Of a stretch of 64,000 bases of DNA, positions 43,642 through 57,200 are shown piece by piece. The position numbers and the translations under genes were made by a program. The notes under the pieces were generated by a model, which saw only the letters and a list, made by a program, of their open reading frames with translations, searched no databases and was not told the DNA's origin. The stretch comes from Chionoecetes opilio (taxonomy: Eukaryota; Arthropoda; Malacostraca; Decapoda; Majidae): positions 858,186 to 922,185 of the forward strand of contig JACEEZ010019117.1 of NCBI GenBank assembly GCA_016584305.1. Direction: 5' to 3'. Numbering within the stretch: position 1 is the first letter of the stretch; the number at the start of each line of letters is the position of its first letter.

Positions 43642-44184
43642 TGTTCTGGATATTTCTTTACGCGAGTAATTCTACTCACATAGGTACTTACCGTGAATGT
43701 AGGTGAGTAATGTCCAGTATCACACGTTCCAATCAATCTGTTTCGTGGGGAATATTAGTGGTGTCGTGAGGATGTAGAGAGACACTTAGGGTTGAGGTAG
43801 TTCGTATAATTAAGTTTAAAACTATACACTCGACGAAATATGTATATGAGGAATCCCTCATACATGGTCTCCGTTCTAACCTCTAGCTCAAAAACCTCTG
43901 CCGCCCTAACCTTGAGGTGGCGGCTCCTCGCCGCTGCCTGGTCGAGCAGTTGTCAAGAGTTGTTTTCTATGAGACATATACATCTGCTCCCTTACTAATT
44001 AAATAGCATGTGGCAAGTAATGTTTCTACCATAGAATAAACTGATAATATAACTACTCTATAAAAATATCTATTATGTTACCATTTATATATAAGAGATG
44101 CCAATAAGCTACATGACATTTCTCACATCTTTTAACCCTGACGGCCCGGCTACTTCATCCCGCTGACTCGGCAGCATTGGTGAG
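43642..44184 (-). repeat. Probable gypsy LTR (copy in accurate sequence)
   Basis: Homologous along its length to 63482-64000, in the same orientation. It starts TGTTCTGG on this strand. Read on the minus strand it has a tatatataaatgg box (about 44080-44092) and ends CCAGAACA. Since a minus-strand gypsy element precedes the 63.5-kb copy, it is interpreted as an LTR of that family. The other boundary, beyond 44184, was not fixed. It may be a solo LTR. Confidence 0.6.
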
Positions 44185-44774
44185 GGCGGCCCAAGGAAGC
44201 TAGAGGACAAGGAAATCCGTCTCCACAGTAAAGTTTGAAAACCGTACGGTGCTGCCATCTATGTCGAACACAGGATATGATAAGAGAACGTAGAGAATTT
44301 AAGCGGGAACTATAGTGTTTTTATTTGAGTACTGCATACCTCCTTTTTTGTATTTTGTTTTCCATATTTACAAAAACATATGAACATTACTCCTAAAGGT
44401 TAATAAAAGTGTGTTTCTTATTTATATTTTTATTTTATAACTACATTCTTTTTCACCAGGAAAAAGACTGGTGAAATGTAACATATATTAACATATATTC
44501 ATGTACTACATGAAATTGGAAGAAAGGGTGAGAGGAGAATGAGAGGGTTAGAGCATGCAAGGAGAGAATGTAAGGACAGGAATAAAAGGAGATTGTTGCG
44601 GCCATCCCCTAGGGGAGTTCTTGGTAACAAGCGTCAGAAATGTAGATAAATAAACTACATGAATTTACGGTGTAAGTCTATGCAAATTCCACTTGCCCAG
44701 CCAGATTTGGCATTACAAGGAAAACATCATCACAGCAAATGTCAAGCATAACATGCACTAGCACAGACCAGTAG
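44185..44774. other. LTR continuation and gene-free flank
   Basis: Continues past the point where the homologous copy leaves the window. The remainder of the LTR is probably in the first 100 bp or so. Otherwise AT-rich, with no recognised gene. Confidence 0.4.
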
Positions 44775-45461
44775 ATAACAGCAGATTTCAGGCAATATAG
44801 ACACTTGTCATGTACAGCAAAGCAATTTAAGGCAATAATGACACTTGTCATGAACAGCAAAGCAAATTTCAGGAATTAATGACACTTGTCATGAACAGCA
44901 AAGCAGAATTCAGGCAATAATGACACTTGCAATGAACATAAAACAAGATTTCAGGCATTAATGACACTTGCAATTAACATAAAAGCAGAAATCAGGCAAT
45001 AATGACACTTGCCATGAACATAAAAGCAGAATTCAGGCAATAAAGACTCCTGCCATGAACATAAAAGCAGAATTCAGGCAATAAAGACACTTGCCATGAA
45101 CATAAAAGCAGAATTCAGGCAATAAAGACACTTGCCATGAACATAAAAGCAGAATTCAGGCAATAATGACACTTGCCATGAACATAAAAGCAGAATTCAG
45201 GCAATAAAGACACTTGCCATGAACATAAAAGCAGAATTCAGGCAATAATGACACTTGCCATGAACATAAAAGCAGAATTCAGGCAATAAAGATACTTGCC
45301 ATGAACATAAAAGCAGAATTCAGGCAATAAAGACACTTGCCATGAACATAAAAGCAGAATTCAGGCAATAAAGACACCTGCCATGAACATAAAAGCAGAA
45401 TTCAGGCAATAATGACACTTGCCATGAACATAAAAGCAGAATTCGGGCAATAATGACACTT
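44775..45461 (+). repeat. 41-bp satellite, left block
   Basis: Monomer gaacataaaagcagaattcaggcaata(a/t)(a/t)gacacttgccat, 41 bp with one EcoRI site (gaattc). The outer monomers (44775-44940) are degenerate and carry an older variant, gaacagcaaagcaaattt. About 14-16 monomers. Confidence 0.95.
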
Positions 45462-47035
45462 CCCAGCTAACCATCACCGGCGGGCCGACGTAGGCCGTAG
45501 AGCGGCGAACGGCGGCCGCCGGCGGCAAATTTACCTCCGTCAGCCCTTCGGAGGCTCGCTGGTGTATTTTCAGACGGGATAATCTACTTTGTTGAAAATT
45601 AATGTACAGAATTTCAAGAATTGAATATTTCTATGTGTAAACATTTTGAAACAACAGTTATATGATTATCTTGATGTAGTATTACATCAGTAGTGACAAG
45701 CAGTGGCAACTTGACGTCAATCCTCCTGAGGCCCGCTGGGCGCTGGTACGTATTTGTAAGTGGGAAATATTCATTTCATATTATATATATTAACTCAGTA
45801 ATATACATAGTATCTCAATATCGGTACCATCACTATTATTAGGCCTGTTCAAGCTATTAAAAATTGTTATAAAAGTTTTTATAATAGTTTATAGAAATGA
45901 TCATATTTCAGTTTATTTCAAATATTTCCAGCTTTATCAGGAACACCCAGAGATACATAGAAATAAAGATGAGATACGTACATAGGAAGGAGTTTACATG
46001 GAAAAAGGTTATCAGTTAGTCTGTGTGTTTATCATATAAAAATAACACTTGATTAACCGCGGCGAAGATTATTACGGAATAACACAAGGTCATATTTTCC
46101 CTTATTTCAATCATTTCCAACATATTATCAACACATATTAATACTCAACGGTACACCTAATAAGGAATATGTAGATGATGGAGTTAACATATGAATAATA
46201 TCATGATTTAGAATAGAATATTATTTGAAATCTTTTCCCAGCTATCAGTGCACTAAACTGCCAGACGTACGATAGCCATTACAAAGGGTTAAAAACCCAC
46301 AAAAGGCCTAAATTGTCACCCTTAACCAGTCGATAACATAATGAGAACTTAGTTATAACATGTTTTCGCTCCTTCATTATATCGAAATAGACTGAATAAT
46401 ATAAATAATTGCAGTACGACACGTTTTTTTAGGAATTCCTTGACGGCGCCTGGCGCTGTGTCTGAGTGAAAATAATCAGTTACTTGGAAAACGCACGAGT
46501 GGCTGGATGTTGTTATGTTGTTCGCCGCAACCTATATCCTTCTAAATGGCTGTTTACGCCGTTCTGTGTTCCACGTACACCAGCATGTAAACTCAATAAC
46601 GAAAATGTTTTTGTACTTATGAAATAAACAATGTCCGTAGCAATTATGATCCTAGCAATCTCCTTTTCATCGTATTACTGGATAACGACACAGGAATATT
46701 TCTGGTTAAATTTTCTAAGCATATTGCATTATATAGTAATATTTTTATAAGTGTTGAACAGCCCATTAGTCTATTAATCGGCTAATGGGTTGTGCAACAC
46801 CCCTTAAAAGATTACTATATCTGCAATATACTTAGAAAGTATAACCATAAATATTCCTCAATCAGTTAATATAACAGCGGCAAATGGTCATATGCCCTAC
46901 GGCGGGCCGCTGGGAGCGGCCCGCCGATGAGCCTCTGAGCAAATTCCCAGCGGCCCTACGTCGTACACTTCCGTCGGGCCGCCGATAAGACATACGGAGG
47001 GCCTCCGGAGGCCCTGCGTCTTTGTGTTTGCTGGG
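45462..47035. mobile_element. 1574-bp DNA transposon inserted in the satellite
   Basis: The ends are cccagctaac and (inverted) cccagcaaac. Flanking TT is duplicated (45460-45461, 47036-47037), and the satellite monomer gacactt|ttgccatg continues across. The outer ~100 bp at each end are strongly GC-rich with cggcgggcc palindromes; the interior is AT-rich. A 167-bp hairpin occupies 46692-46858 with a loop near 46776. No transposase ORF, so non-autonomous. The superfamily is uncertain. Confidence 0.75.
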
Positions 47036-50000
47036 TTGCCATGAACATAAAAGCAGAATTCAGGCAATAAAGACACCTGCCATGAACATAAAAGCAGAAT
47101 TCAGGCAATAATGACACTTGCCATGAACATAAAAGCAGAATTCAGGCAATAATGACACTTGCCATGAACATAAAAGCAGAATTCAGGCAATAATGACACT
47201 TGCCATGAACATACAAGCAGAATTCAGGCAATAAAGACACTTGCCATGAACATAAAAGCAGAATTCAGGCAATAATGACACTTGCCATGAACATAAAAGC
47301 AGAATTCAGGCAATAATGACACTTGCCATGAACATAAAAGCAGAATTCAGGCAATAAAGACACTTGCCATGAACATACAAGCAGAATTCAGGCAATAAAG
47401 ACACTTGCCATGAACATAAAACAGAATTCAGGCAATAATGACACTTGCCATGAACATAAAAGCAGAATTCAGGCAATAAAGACACTTGCCATGAACATAC
47501 AAGCAGAATTCAGGCAATAATGACACTTGCCATGAACATAAAAAGCAGAATTCAGGCAATAATGACACTTGCCATGAACATAAAAGCAGAATTCAGGCAA
47601 TAAAGACACTTGCCATGAACATAAAAGCAGAATTCAGGCAATAATGACACTTGCCATGAACATAAAAGCAGAATTCAGGCAATAAAGACACTTGCCATGA
47701 ACATAAAAGCAGAATTCAGGCAATAAAGACACTTGCCATGAACATAAAAGCAGAATTCAGGCAATAATGACACTTGCCATGAACATAAAGCAGAATTCAG
47801 GCAATAAAGACACTTGCCATGAACATAAAAGCAGAATTCAGGCAATAATGACACTTGCCATGAACATAAAAGCAGAATTCAGGCAATAAAGACACTTGCC
47901 ATGAACATACAAGCAGAATTCAGGCAATAATGACACTTGCCATGAACATACAAGCAGAATTCAGGCAATAATGACACTTGCCATGAACATAAAAGCAGAA
48001 TTCAGGCAATAATGACACTTGCCATGAACATACAAGCAGAATTCAGGCAATAAAGACACTTGCCATGAACATAAAAGCAGAATTCAGGCAATAAAGACAC
48101 TTGCATGAACATAAAAGCAGAATTCAGGCAATAATGAACACTTGCCATGAAACATAAAAGCAGAATTCAGGCAATAAAGACACTTGCCATGAACATAAAA
48201 GCAGAATTCAGGCAATAAAGACACTTGCCATGAACATAAAAGCAGAATTCAGGCAATAATGACACTTGCCATGAACATAAAAGCAGAATTCAGGCAATAA
48301 TGACACTTGCCATGAACATAAAAGCAGAATTCAAGCAATAAAGACACTTGCCATGAACATAAAAGCAGAATTCAGGCAATAATGACACTTGCCATGAACA
48401 TAAAAGCAGAATTCAGGCAATAATGACACTTGCCATGAACATACAAGCAGAATTCAGGCAATAAAGATACTTGCAATAAACATAAAAGCAGAATTCAGGC
48501 AATAATGACACTTGCCATGAACATAAAAGCAGAATTCAGGCAATAATGACACTTGCCATGAACATAAAAGCAGAATTCAGGCAATAAAGACACTTGCCAT
48601 GAACATAAAAGCAGAATTCAGGCAATAAAGACACTTGCAATAAACATAAAAGCAGAATTCAGGCAATAAAGACACTTGCAATAAACATAAAAGCAGAATT
48701 CAGGCAATAATGACACTTGCCATGAACATAAAAGCAGAATTCAGGCAATAAAGACACTTGCCATGAACATAAAAGCAGAATTCAGGCAATAAAGACACTT
48801 GCCATGAACATAAAAGCAGAATTCAGGCAATAAAGACACTTGCCATGAACATAAAAGCAGAATTCAGGCAATAAAGACACTTGCCATGAACATAAAAGCA
48901 GAATTCAGGCAATAATGACACTTGCAATAAACATAAAAGCAGAATTCAGGCAATAATGACACTTGCCATGAACATAAAAGCAGAATTCAGGCAATAAAGA
49001 CACTTGCCATGAACATAAAAGCAGAATTCAGGCAATAATGACACTTGCCATGAACATAAAAGCAGAATTCAGGCAATAATGACACTTGCCATGAACATAA
49101 AAGCAGAATTCAGGCAATAAAGACACTTGCCATGAACATACAAGCAGAATTCAGGCAATAAAGACACTTGCCATGAACATAAAAGCAGAATTCAGGCAAT
49201 AATGACACTTGCCATGAACATAAAAGCAGAATTCAGGCAATAAAGACACTTGCCATGAACATACAAGCAGAATTCAGGCAATAATGACACTTGCCATGAA
49301 CATAAAAGCAGAATTCAGGCAATAATGACACTTGCCATGAACATAAAAGCAGAATTCAGGCAATAAAGACACTTGCCATGAACATAAAAGCAGAATTCAG
49401 GCAATAATGACACTTGCCATGAACATAAAAGCAGAATTCAGGCAATAAAGACACTTGCCATGAACATAAAAGCAGAATTCAGGCAATAAAGACACTTGCC
49501 ATGAACATAAAAGCAGAATTCAGGCAATAATGACACTTGCCATGAACATAAAAGCAGAATTCAGGCAATAAAGACACTTGCCATGAACATAAAAGCAGAA
49601 TTCAGGCAATAATGACACTTGCCATGAACATAAAAGCAGAATTCAGGCAATAAAGACACTTGCCATGAACATACAAGCAGAATTCAGGCAATAATGACAC
49701 TTGCCATGAACATACAAGCAGAATTCAGGCAATAATGACACTTGCCATGAACATAAAAGCAGAATTCAGGCAATAAAGACACTTGCCATGAACATAAGAG
49801 CAGAATTCAGGCAATAAAGACACTTGCCATGAACATAAAAGCAGAATTCAAGCAATAAAGACACTTGCCATGAACATAAAAGCAGAATTCAGGCAATAAA
49901 GACACTTGTCATGAACATAAGAGCAGAATTCAGGCAATAAAGACACTTGCCATGAACATAAAAAGCAGAATTCAGGCAATAAAAGACACTTGCCATGAAC

Positions 50001-50910
50001 ATAAAAGCAGAATTCAGGCAATAAAGACACTTGCCATGAACATAAAGCAGAATTCAGGCAATAATGACACTTGCCATGAACATAAGAGCAGAATTCAGGC
50101 AATAAAGACACTTGCCATGAACATAAAAGCAGAATTCAGGCAATAAAGACACTTGCCATGAACATAAAAGCAGAATTCAGGCAATAAAGACACTTGCCAT
50201 GAACATAAAAGCAGAATTCAGGCAATAAAGACACTTGCCATGAACATAAAAGCAGAATTCAGGCAATAATGACACTTGCCATGAACATAAAAGCAGAATT
50301 CAGGCAATAATGACACTTGCCATGAACATAAAAGCAGAATTCAGGCAATAATGACACTTGCCATGAACATAAAAGCAGAATTCAGGCAATAATGACACTT
50401 GCCATGAACATACAAGCAGAATTCAGGCAATAAAGATACTTGCAATAAACATAAAAGCAGAATTCAGGCAATAATGACACTTGCCATGAACATAAAAGCA
50501 GAATTCAGGCAATAATGACACTTGCCATGAACATACAAGCAGAATTCAGGCAATAAAGATACTTGCAATAAACATAAAAGCAGAATTCAGGCAATAATGA
50601 CACTTGCCATGAACATAAAAGCAGAATTCAGGCAATAAAGACACTTGCCATGAACATAAAAGCAGAATTCAGGCAATAAAGACACTTGCCATGAACATAA
50701 AAGCAGAATTCAGGCAATAAAGACACTTGCAATAAACATAAAAGCAGAATTCAGGCAATAAAGACACTTGCAATAAACATAAAAGCAGAATTCAGGCAAT
50801 AAAGACACTTGCAATAAACATAAAAGCAGAATTCAGGCAATAAAGACACTTGCCATGAACATAAAAGCAGAATTCAGGCAATAAAGACACTTGCCATGAA
50901 CAGTAAAGCA
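47036..50910 (+). repeat. 41-bp satellite, right block
   Basis: About 94 monomers. Main variants are aaag/aatg, taaaag/tacaag and ttgccatgaac/ttgcaataaac, recurring in short runs that hint at higher-order units. The last monomer at about 50890 reverts to the gaacagtaaagcaaattt variant and merges with exon-like sequence. No spacers, no genes. Confidence 0.97.
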
Positions 50911-51221
50911 AATTTCCTCTCATACACCCCATATCTGAATCCTTTCTTTTTTGTTAAGCTGTGCAACAACTGTGTCCTGAAAAATTCACACACTTTTGGG
51001 TCTAAGAATCTGGCTGCAGCCCTTATTAGTTGGTGGGGCATCTTGCAGACAGCTTTCTGGGCTGCATGCAGACGATTTCGCAGTCTGCGTGTTGTTGATT
51101 GCAGCAATAAAATTTTTCTGACCCCTGTAAAATAAAATACAGTCAATGTCATACCAATTAATATATCAAATAATAGCAATAATGTGCTGGTGTGTATATA
51201 TGCTTCCTTGGTGTGCAAGAA

Positions 51222-51340
<119 letters not shown>

Positions 51341-52181
51341 ATGACCTGTTCGTTCCCTTGATATGAATGTCTTTTTATGAGGTGACTTGAAAGGCAGAAT
51401 GTATTCATAGTACTAGCAACATATATGTGGTTATGACACCAGATTGAAGATTGACCTCTTCACATTCACACCTGAAAAGTCATTAAAATTCACTATTTTA
51501 ATTTTGGACTATATTATGAAAGCAAACAATATTATATACAACATGACACAAACACAGTAAAAGTCTGACTGGAAAATAAAAGAATTGTGCACACAACTTC
51601 TGTCGCACCTGACATATCCTGTCATCCTTTGTTATTCTCTGGACAATTTCAAATGTGATAGCACTTACATGGTTTGGTGTGTGTTCCGGGAGCGCCAGTG
51701 GGTTGATTTCCCTGCTGATTTCCATCAGCATCATGAATCCGTGGTGTCCTGTCCCACTGTTGAGGAGCCACAACCTGTCAAAAGGTACATTATATAGTAA
51801 AGTGGGGTAAGAAAAAATAGGAATAATTGGGCAAAGTAATGACATAGCCATTGTTGATGTAATTTACATACTCTATGGTTGAGAAGAACCTATGGTGAAG
51901 AAATTACTGTCACTATAGGCCATAAGGTAAAGTGGCATCTGCTCTCCTGAACAAAACTGAAGAACTTTTGTAGACACTTAATTTAGTTTGTGTCTCTGGG
52001 AATTTATTTCATATAACTCATGATTAATGGATTAAAAATGCTTTATTCCTTTATGAACAAATTTAGTTGGTGATTATGGATGATGACTGATATGAAAACA
52101 TGGTATCTCCCTTAGTTTTATCATTGTAAAGAAGTCATCACCTAAAGAAATTATATTATAATCATATCCTTTTACCCTATG

Positions 52182-52183
<2 letters not shown>

Positions 52184-52240
<57 letters not shown>

Positions 52241-52248
52241 TTATATAT

Positions 52249-52308
<60 letters not shown>
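52184..52308. repeat. (TA)n microsatellite
   Basis: TA with several attata breaks, ending at the Helitron-like terminus. Confidence 0.97.
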
Positions 52309-52309
<1 letters not shown>

Positions 52310-52945
52310 TAGCCGCAAAGCCGCCTATATACTAGCCGCAAAGCCGCCCTCCGGGCGGACTTTTTGGCTAGCTCCTGCGGAGGGCTATTGGTGGGCCTTC
52401 GGCCCACCACCTGTGTTTGGTGGGCCGAGGGCCCACCAAACACAGACTCTCCAGATAGCCCCTTTTAACTTTCCTGAAATCATGGATGTAGAAATGTATG
52501 TATTAACGCCTTACCCATCACCCCCCACCCATTCACTCACCCATCACCCATCACCACACACCCATTCACTCACCCATTACCCATCACCCCCCACCTATTC
52601 CCTCACTCATCACCCCCCACCCATTCACTCACCCATCACCCCACACCCATTACCCATCACCCCACCCATTCACTCACCTATTACCCATCACCCTACATCA
52701 AGGTTTCCTCAATTCTCGCAACCCACTTATTTTTCTTCACAGTTCTCGCTAATAGGCTGCTAAAAAAGAAGAAGAAAAAAGTGATCGGATCATCTTATAA
52801 GTGGGCTTAAAACTTTCCCCTGGTCAACCTGTTTCCAAAACTGTGACATATGATGGGATTCCGCCACAGGGGGCGGCACCTATCGCGGACAGACAGACAG
52901 ACAGACAGACACACGCACACACACACTTTCGCTTATATTATTATA
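52309..52945 (-). mobile_element. Helitron-like repeat, copy 1
   Basis: On the minus strand the 3' end reads a GC hairpin (ccgcccggagggcgg), then ctttgcgg and CTAG followed by T, which matches the Helitron 3' signature (hairpin, short gap, CTRR, A|T target). The terminal 17 bp are duplicated at 52309-52325. Other stable palindromes (tggtgggccttcggcccacc) lie within. It contains the ACCCATTCACTC minisatellite (52505-52690), and the far end carries a CAGA/CA repeat and ttcgcttatatta. No Rep/helicase gene. Confidence 0.5.
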
Positions 52946-53470
52946 CTAGCCGCAAAGTTCGCCCTCCGGGCGAACTTTTTGGCTAGCTCCTGCGGAGGGC
53001 TATTGGTGGGCCAAAGGCCCACCAAACACAGACTCTCCAGATAGCCCCTTCTAACTTTCCTGAAATCATGGATGTAGAAATGTATGTATTAACGCCAACC
53101 CATTCACATCACCCCCAACCCATTCACTCACCCATTACCCATCACCCCCCCCATTCACTCACCCATTACCCATCACCCCCCACCCATTCACTCACCCATT
53201 ACCCATCACCACACACCCATTCACTCACCCATTACCCATCACCCCCCATCTAGTCCCTCACCCATCACCCCCCACCCATCACCCCACACCCATTACCCAT
53301 CACCCTACCCATTCACTCACCCATTACCCATCACCCTACATCAAGGTTTCCTCAATTCTCGCAACCCACTTTTTTTCACAATTCACGCTAATAGGCTGCT
53401 AAAAAAAAAAGAAGTGATCGGATCATCTCATAATAGGGCTTAAAACCTTCCCCTGGTCGACCCGGTTCCA
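52946..53470 (-). mobile_element. Helitron-like repeat, copy 2
   Basis: Starts with the same ctagccgcaaag terminus directly at the far end of copy 1, so the copies lie head-to-tail. Contains the minisatellite at 53097-53335 and a truncated end near ccacagggcaaaac. Confidence 0.5.
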
Positions 53471-53581
53471 AAAATGTGCCACATGAGGGGATTCCGCCAC
53501 AGGGCAAAACACAGTAGACCAACCTTTGAGTTAAAACTCAAAAGCGACCACTGGCATTTCTCGAGTTTCAGATCATTGGAA

Positions 53582-53754
53582 TTCTTGCAACCCACTTTTT
53601 TTTTTTCACAGTTCTCGCTAATAGGCTGCTAAAAAAAAGGAAAAAAAAGTGATCGGATCATCCTATAAGTGGGCTTAAAACCTTCCCCTGGTCAACCCGA
53701 TTCCAAAACTGTGACATATGATGGGATTCCGCCACAGGGGGCGGCACCTATCGC

Positions 53755-53792
<38 letters not shown>

Positions 53793-53805
53793 TCGCTTAT
53801 ATTAT

Positions 53806-53808
<3 letters not shown>
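53582..53808 (-). mobile_element. Helitron-like repeat, partial copy 3
   Basis: Shares gcaacccactttt through cggcacctatcgcgga and a (CA)n run (53758-53790) with copy 1. It lacks the hairpin terminus. A fragment of 53520-53585 recurs inverted at about 57460-57530. Confidence 0.55.
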
Positions 53809-53857
<49 letters not shown>

Positions 53858-53890
53858 CCTATATATATATATATATATATATACATATAC
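53809..53890. repeat. (TA)n microsatellite
   Basis: Two TA runs separated by gcc. Confidence 0.97.
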
Positions 53891-54299
53891 ACAAACACAT
53901 GTAATCACCTTGTGCACCACACAAATTATATGTACGTAATGATTATTGTGGTGGCAAAGGTTGGGGGACAGCAGGGTGTGGCAGGGCAGACAGCAGCTCA
54001 TGAGGCATCTCTTCAGCCACGCCAAAATTTGTGGCATAGAAATCTGAAATAAAATAAACAAAATTGAGGTTTTGAACAAATTCTAATTAATCGTTATTAT
54101 TTGTATTAATCGATTTTACTGCTATGTGCGATGTGATGAAAAAGAATACAAAACATATACTTAAAGAATTATTGGCTTCTAGCTCACCATAATTTGGCAG
54201 TCCTGCATAAGATGTGCTTGCACCATCATCCGTTTGTTGAACATCCAAAAAACCGGGTGTTGAAAATGCTGGTTTTTCCTTGGTCTCTTCTGATGCGTG

Positions 54300-56748
54300 G
54301 AAAAAATTTAATAAAAAAAATCTTTCCCAAAACATGCAACGAAAGTTTTAAAATCAAGTGAATTTTTTTTTTTCCACTTTACATAAATTTCTTTTTTTAA
54401 CCAAGTGGCCATTTTTTATACAAAAACAAAAACCCTTTCATTATAATCATGGTAGGTTTGTATACCCATATTTTGTGATACCTAATGTATTTGTCTCTAT
54501 CAAGAGTTTAAAGCTATCATGCATCTTCCTAGTCCTGAGAAGTCTGCACCTCCCCGGACTGGGCCCAAAAGAAAAATAAAAAAATGTCATGTTTGGGGGC
54601 ATATGATCCCGGAATGATTATGATTTTGATATTAGTTGAAAAAAAACTTTTGACTGTACTGTGTCAGTATACTTCTCATGAGTGGAAAATAAATGTAAAG
54701 GGTTTCCAAACATGTTTGAAAATATGCAGTTTACAAATTTTGGGGAGAATCCATCACATCTTAATAAAAATCATAGTATCTAGAAAAAAGAGTTACATAA
54801 TTTATCCATATATGGCATTCAAAATTTTACTTATCTAAAAGGAATGAAATTACTCACACACCTTAAAAACCCAAAGATTCGTAATTTTCTAATTGTATCA
54901 AAATCTTTTCTACTGATTAAAATTTTTAATCAGCAAAAAATTACCTCGGGGTAACGGAGACAATAAAAAACTAAGTAACCACAATGCATTACATCCCTAA
55001 GTTGGAACAGCATTGCTCGAGGTTTCCCTTCATCCTATGTGCGAGACTAAAGGGGGCCTCACACACCCCCTGGGTGTGTTTAATGGGCATTTTGAGGTTT
55101 TGACCCACGGGCAGCCGTCGCGATGATATTGGTTTAAGCATAATGACATACAAAAGCATAGCTTTTGGAATAGTCATGGAGAAATGAAATTTAAACCCAT
55201 GAAATCAATATTATTATTTCAGTGCAATTTTTCAACCAAAACTACTCTCCTTTTCTATATCCCAAAACATTATTAACGCTTTAATCCTTGGAAAAAATAC
55301 GTAGGTTGGGGTTAATTTCCTTAAAAGTTTAGTCATTAAGTGAAAATTATTTTTTTTTTGGCACACTGTTTCGAAACGAAATTATTTTTTCAAAATGTTT
55401 TGAGGGTTTTTTTAATTTATCTAAAATTTTATTGGTGACGTTATCTCCCACGTGCGAGTCGTGGCCGGTAGCTACCCGGGGCGGGTTAGTCAGGCGGTAT
55501 CCCTGTGGGGCTCCGAATATTTCCCGATGGTTCAAGAAAAATGGCCCTTTCGATCCTTCAACTCACGATAAATTCATTTTTAAATGGCAAATAGTTTGTC
55601 TACAGGCTTGCTACCCCCGTAGAATGGGAATAGGTAAATAAATATATTGCAGCTGATATCCCGGACTGAGAAACTCATATTGTCTTTTTTAGATAAAAAT
55701 TCAATTCACTCATGGTTACTCCCCTCCTAAAACCCTTTGGGAAATAAATTTAAGCCCTGTTCGTGAAGTGCTCCTCCTCCTGCACAAACACAACATTATT
55801 TCGGAAATTGTGGGCGGCATTGCTCGGTTTTTGTCGGGCCAATGATGTTTTTTTTACATGCCCCCACCTGTCGCTGACAGCGCTCCTTTGTAGACGAGCT
55901 CACCGCCGACGCTACTCCCCCAAATGAAACAGGGCAGGAAATCGGCCTCACCTGGCCCGATTGCACAAAACTTCCTTTTCTCTCTAGTTTCCTTGGGCCC
56001 CCCCCAAACGTCCACCTGGTCCCACACCCCACAACATACATACATACTACTTTCTCCCCTTATAATGCCTTAACATCGTGGGGTCCGCGCTGGCGCGCCC
56101 TGCGGCATAAAAAATACCTAACCATTTTTAAAATTGAATTTCAGACCTGTAAAGATTAAACTTTTTTTCCACAAAAATTTCTTCCCAAAACTGAAGTCCT
56201 TTTAAAAACAAAATCTTAGACCTTTTATAAAAAAAAAAAATTTTTTTTAAAGGGTTTAAGCGGAACTGCGACTCCAAAATTTGGAAAAAAAACAAAAAAA
56301 TGTTAAACCTAAGGATTTGAGCAACGTCAATTTCCCTTCAAAAAATTTGGGAACTAAACAAAAACCCCATTACATTGACCAAAAGGGAAAGGGAAAAGTT
56401 GAAGGGAAAAGTCACATATTTCCTCATAAAATTGTACCCATAAACCCATTAATTTTTTAGCTAAAATTTAAAAATGAAAATTCACTACCACCAAAAATAT
56501 AAGGGGAAGCAAATATTAAGGGGTAAAAGACCCCTAGTGGCCCAATCCTGAAACAGTGCACCCTAAAACCCCGGGAAAAAGGAATACCCTTTGAAAAAAA
56601 ACTGATTAATAGAATAATTGGCTTTCCACCCGTAAGTTAAAAAACCTATTTAAAAGGTGAATGCAAAATAAATCCATGGAAGCTTTTTTAAAACCAAGTG
56701 CGTTACACCCTTTTAACAGGTTGCAAATTTTTTTTGTTTTTTTTTTGT

Positions 56749-56833
<85 letters not shown>

Positions 56834-57200
56834 GTTATTTTAAAGGTCGTCGATCCGTCCGAAGATTAAAATGATTAAACATGCTACATTTTTCACATAG
56901 CATGATTGAAAAAAAATTAGTTAGCTCGGATCGTAGATTATAGCCGTGCTTGCTTGACGTTAGTTGATTGGGTTAGTGGAATGCGTGGAGGTGGTAAGCA
57001 CAATACAAAACCCGGGGGCACGTGGGGCTTGGCTTTTTTAAACCTGTCTTTATAATTTATTTGAACAGTTTGAAAAGTGGATCCAATACCCAAACTTATT
57101 GCCATGTTCTCCCAAAACAAAAGGCGCGGGCCAAGAATTTCGGCGCCAATTTGGGAAATTCACTTGGACTTTAACCATTACGGTATTCCTTTTTCTTTTT
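54300..57200. other. Low-confidence sequence without recognised gene
   Basis: Dense homopolymer runs, including about 95 bp of nearly pure T at 56738-56832. No frame here gives a recognisable protein. A GC-richer patch at 55840-56040 has short open frames on the minus strand that I could not identify. Confidence 0.5.

Noticed and set aside
49848..50146. Repeat protein encoded by the satellite
   Set aside because: Open only over a few monomers where indels remove stops; most monomers contain stops in all frames.
47036..50910. Regularly spaced repeats suggestive of a CRISPR array
   Set aside because: The 41-bp units are contiguous with no unique spacers, and the context is eukaryotic. It is a satellite.
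55796..56045. Short GC-rich minus-strand frames as a host exon
   Set aside because: No splice-site pair or recognisable motif, and they lie in unreliable sequence.
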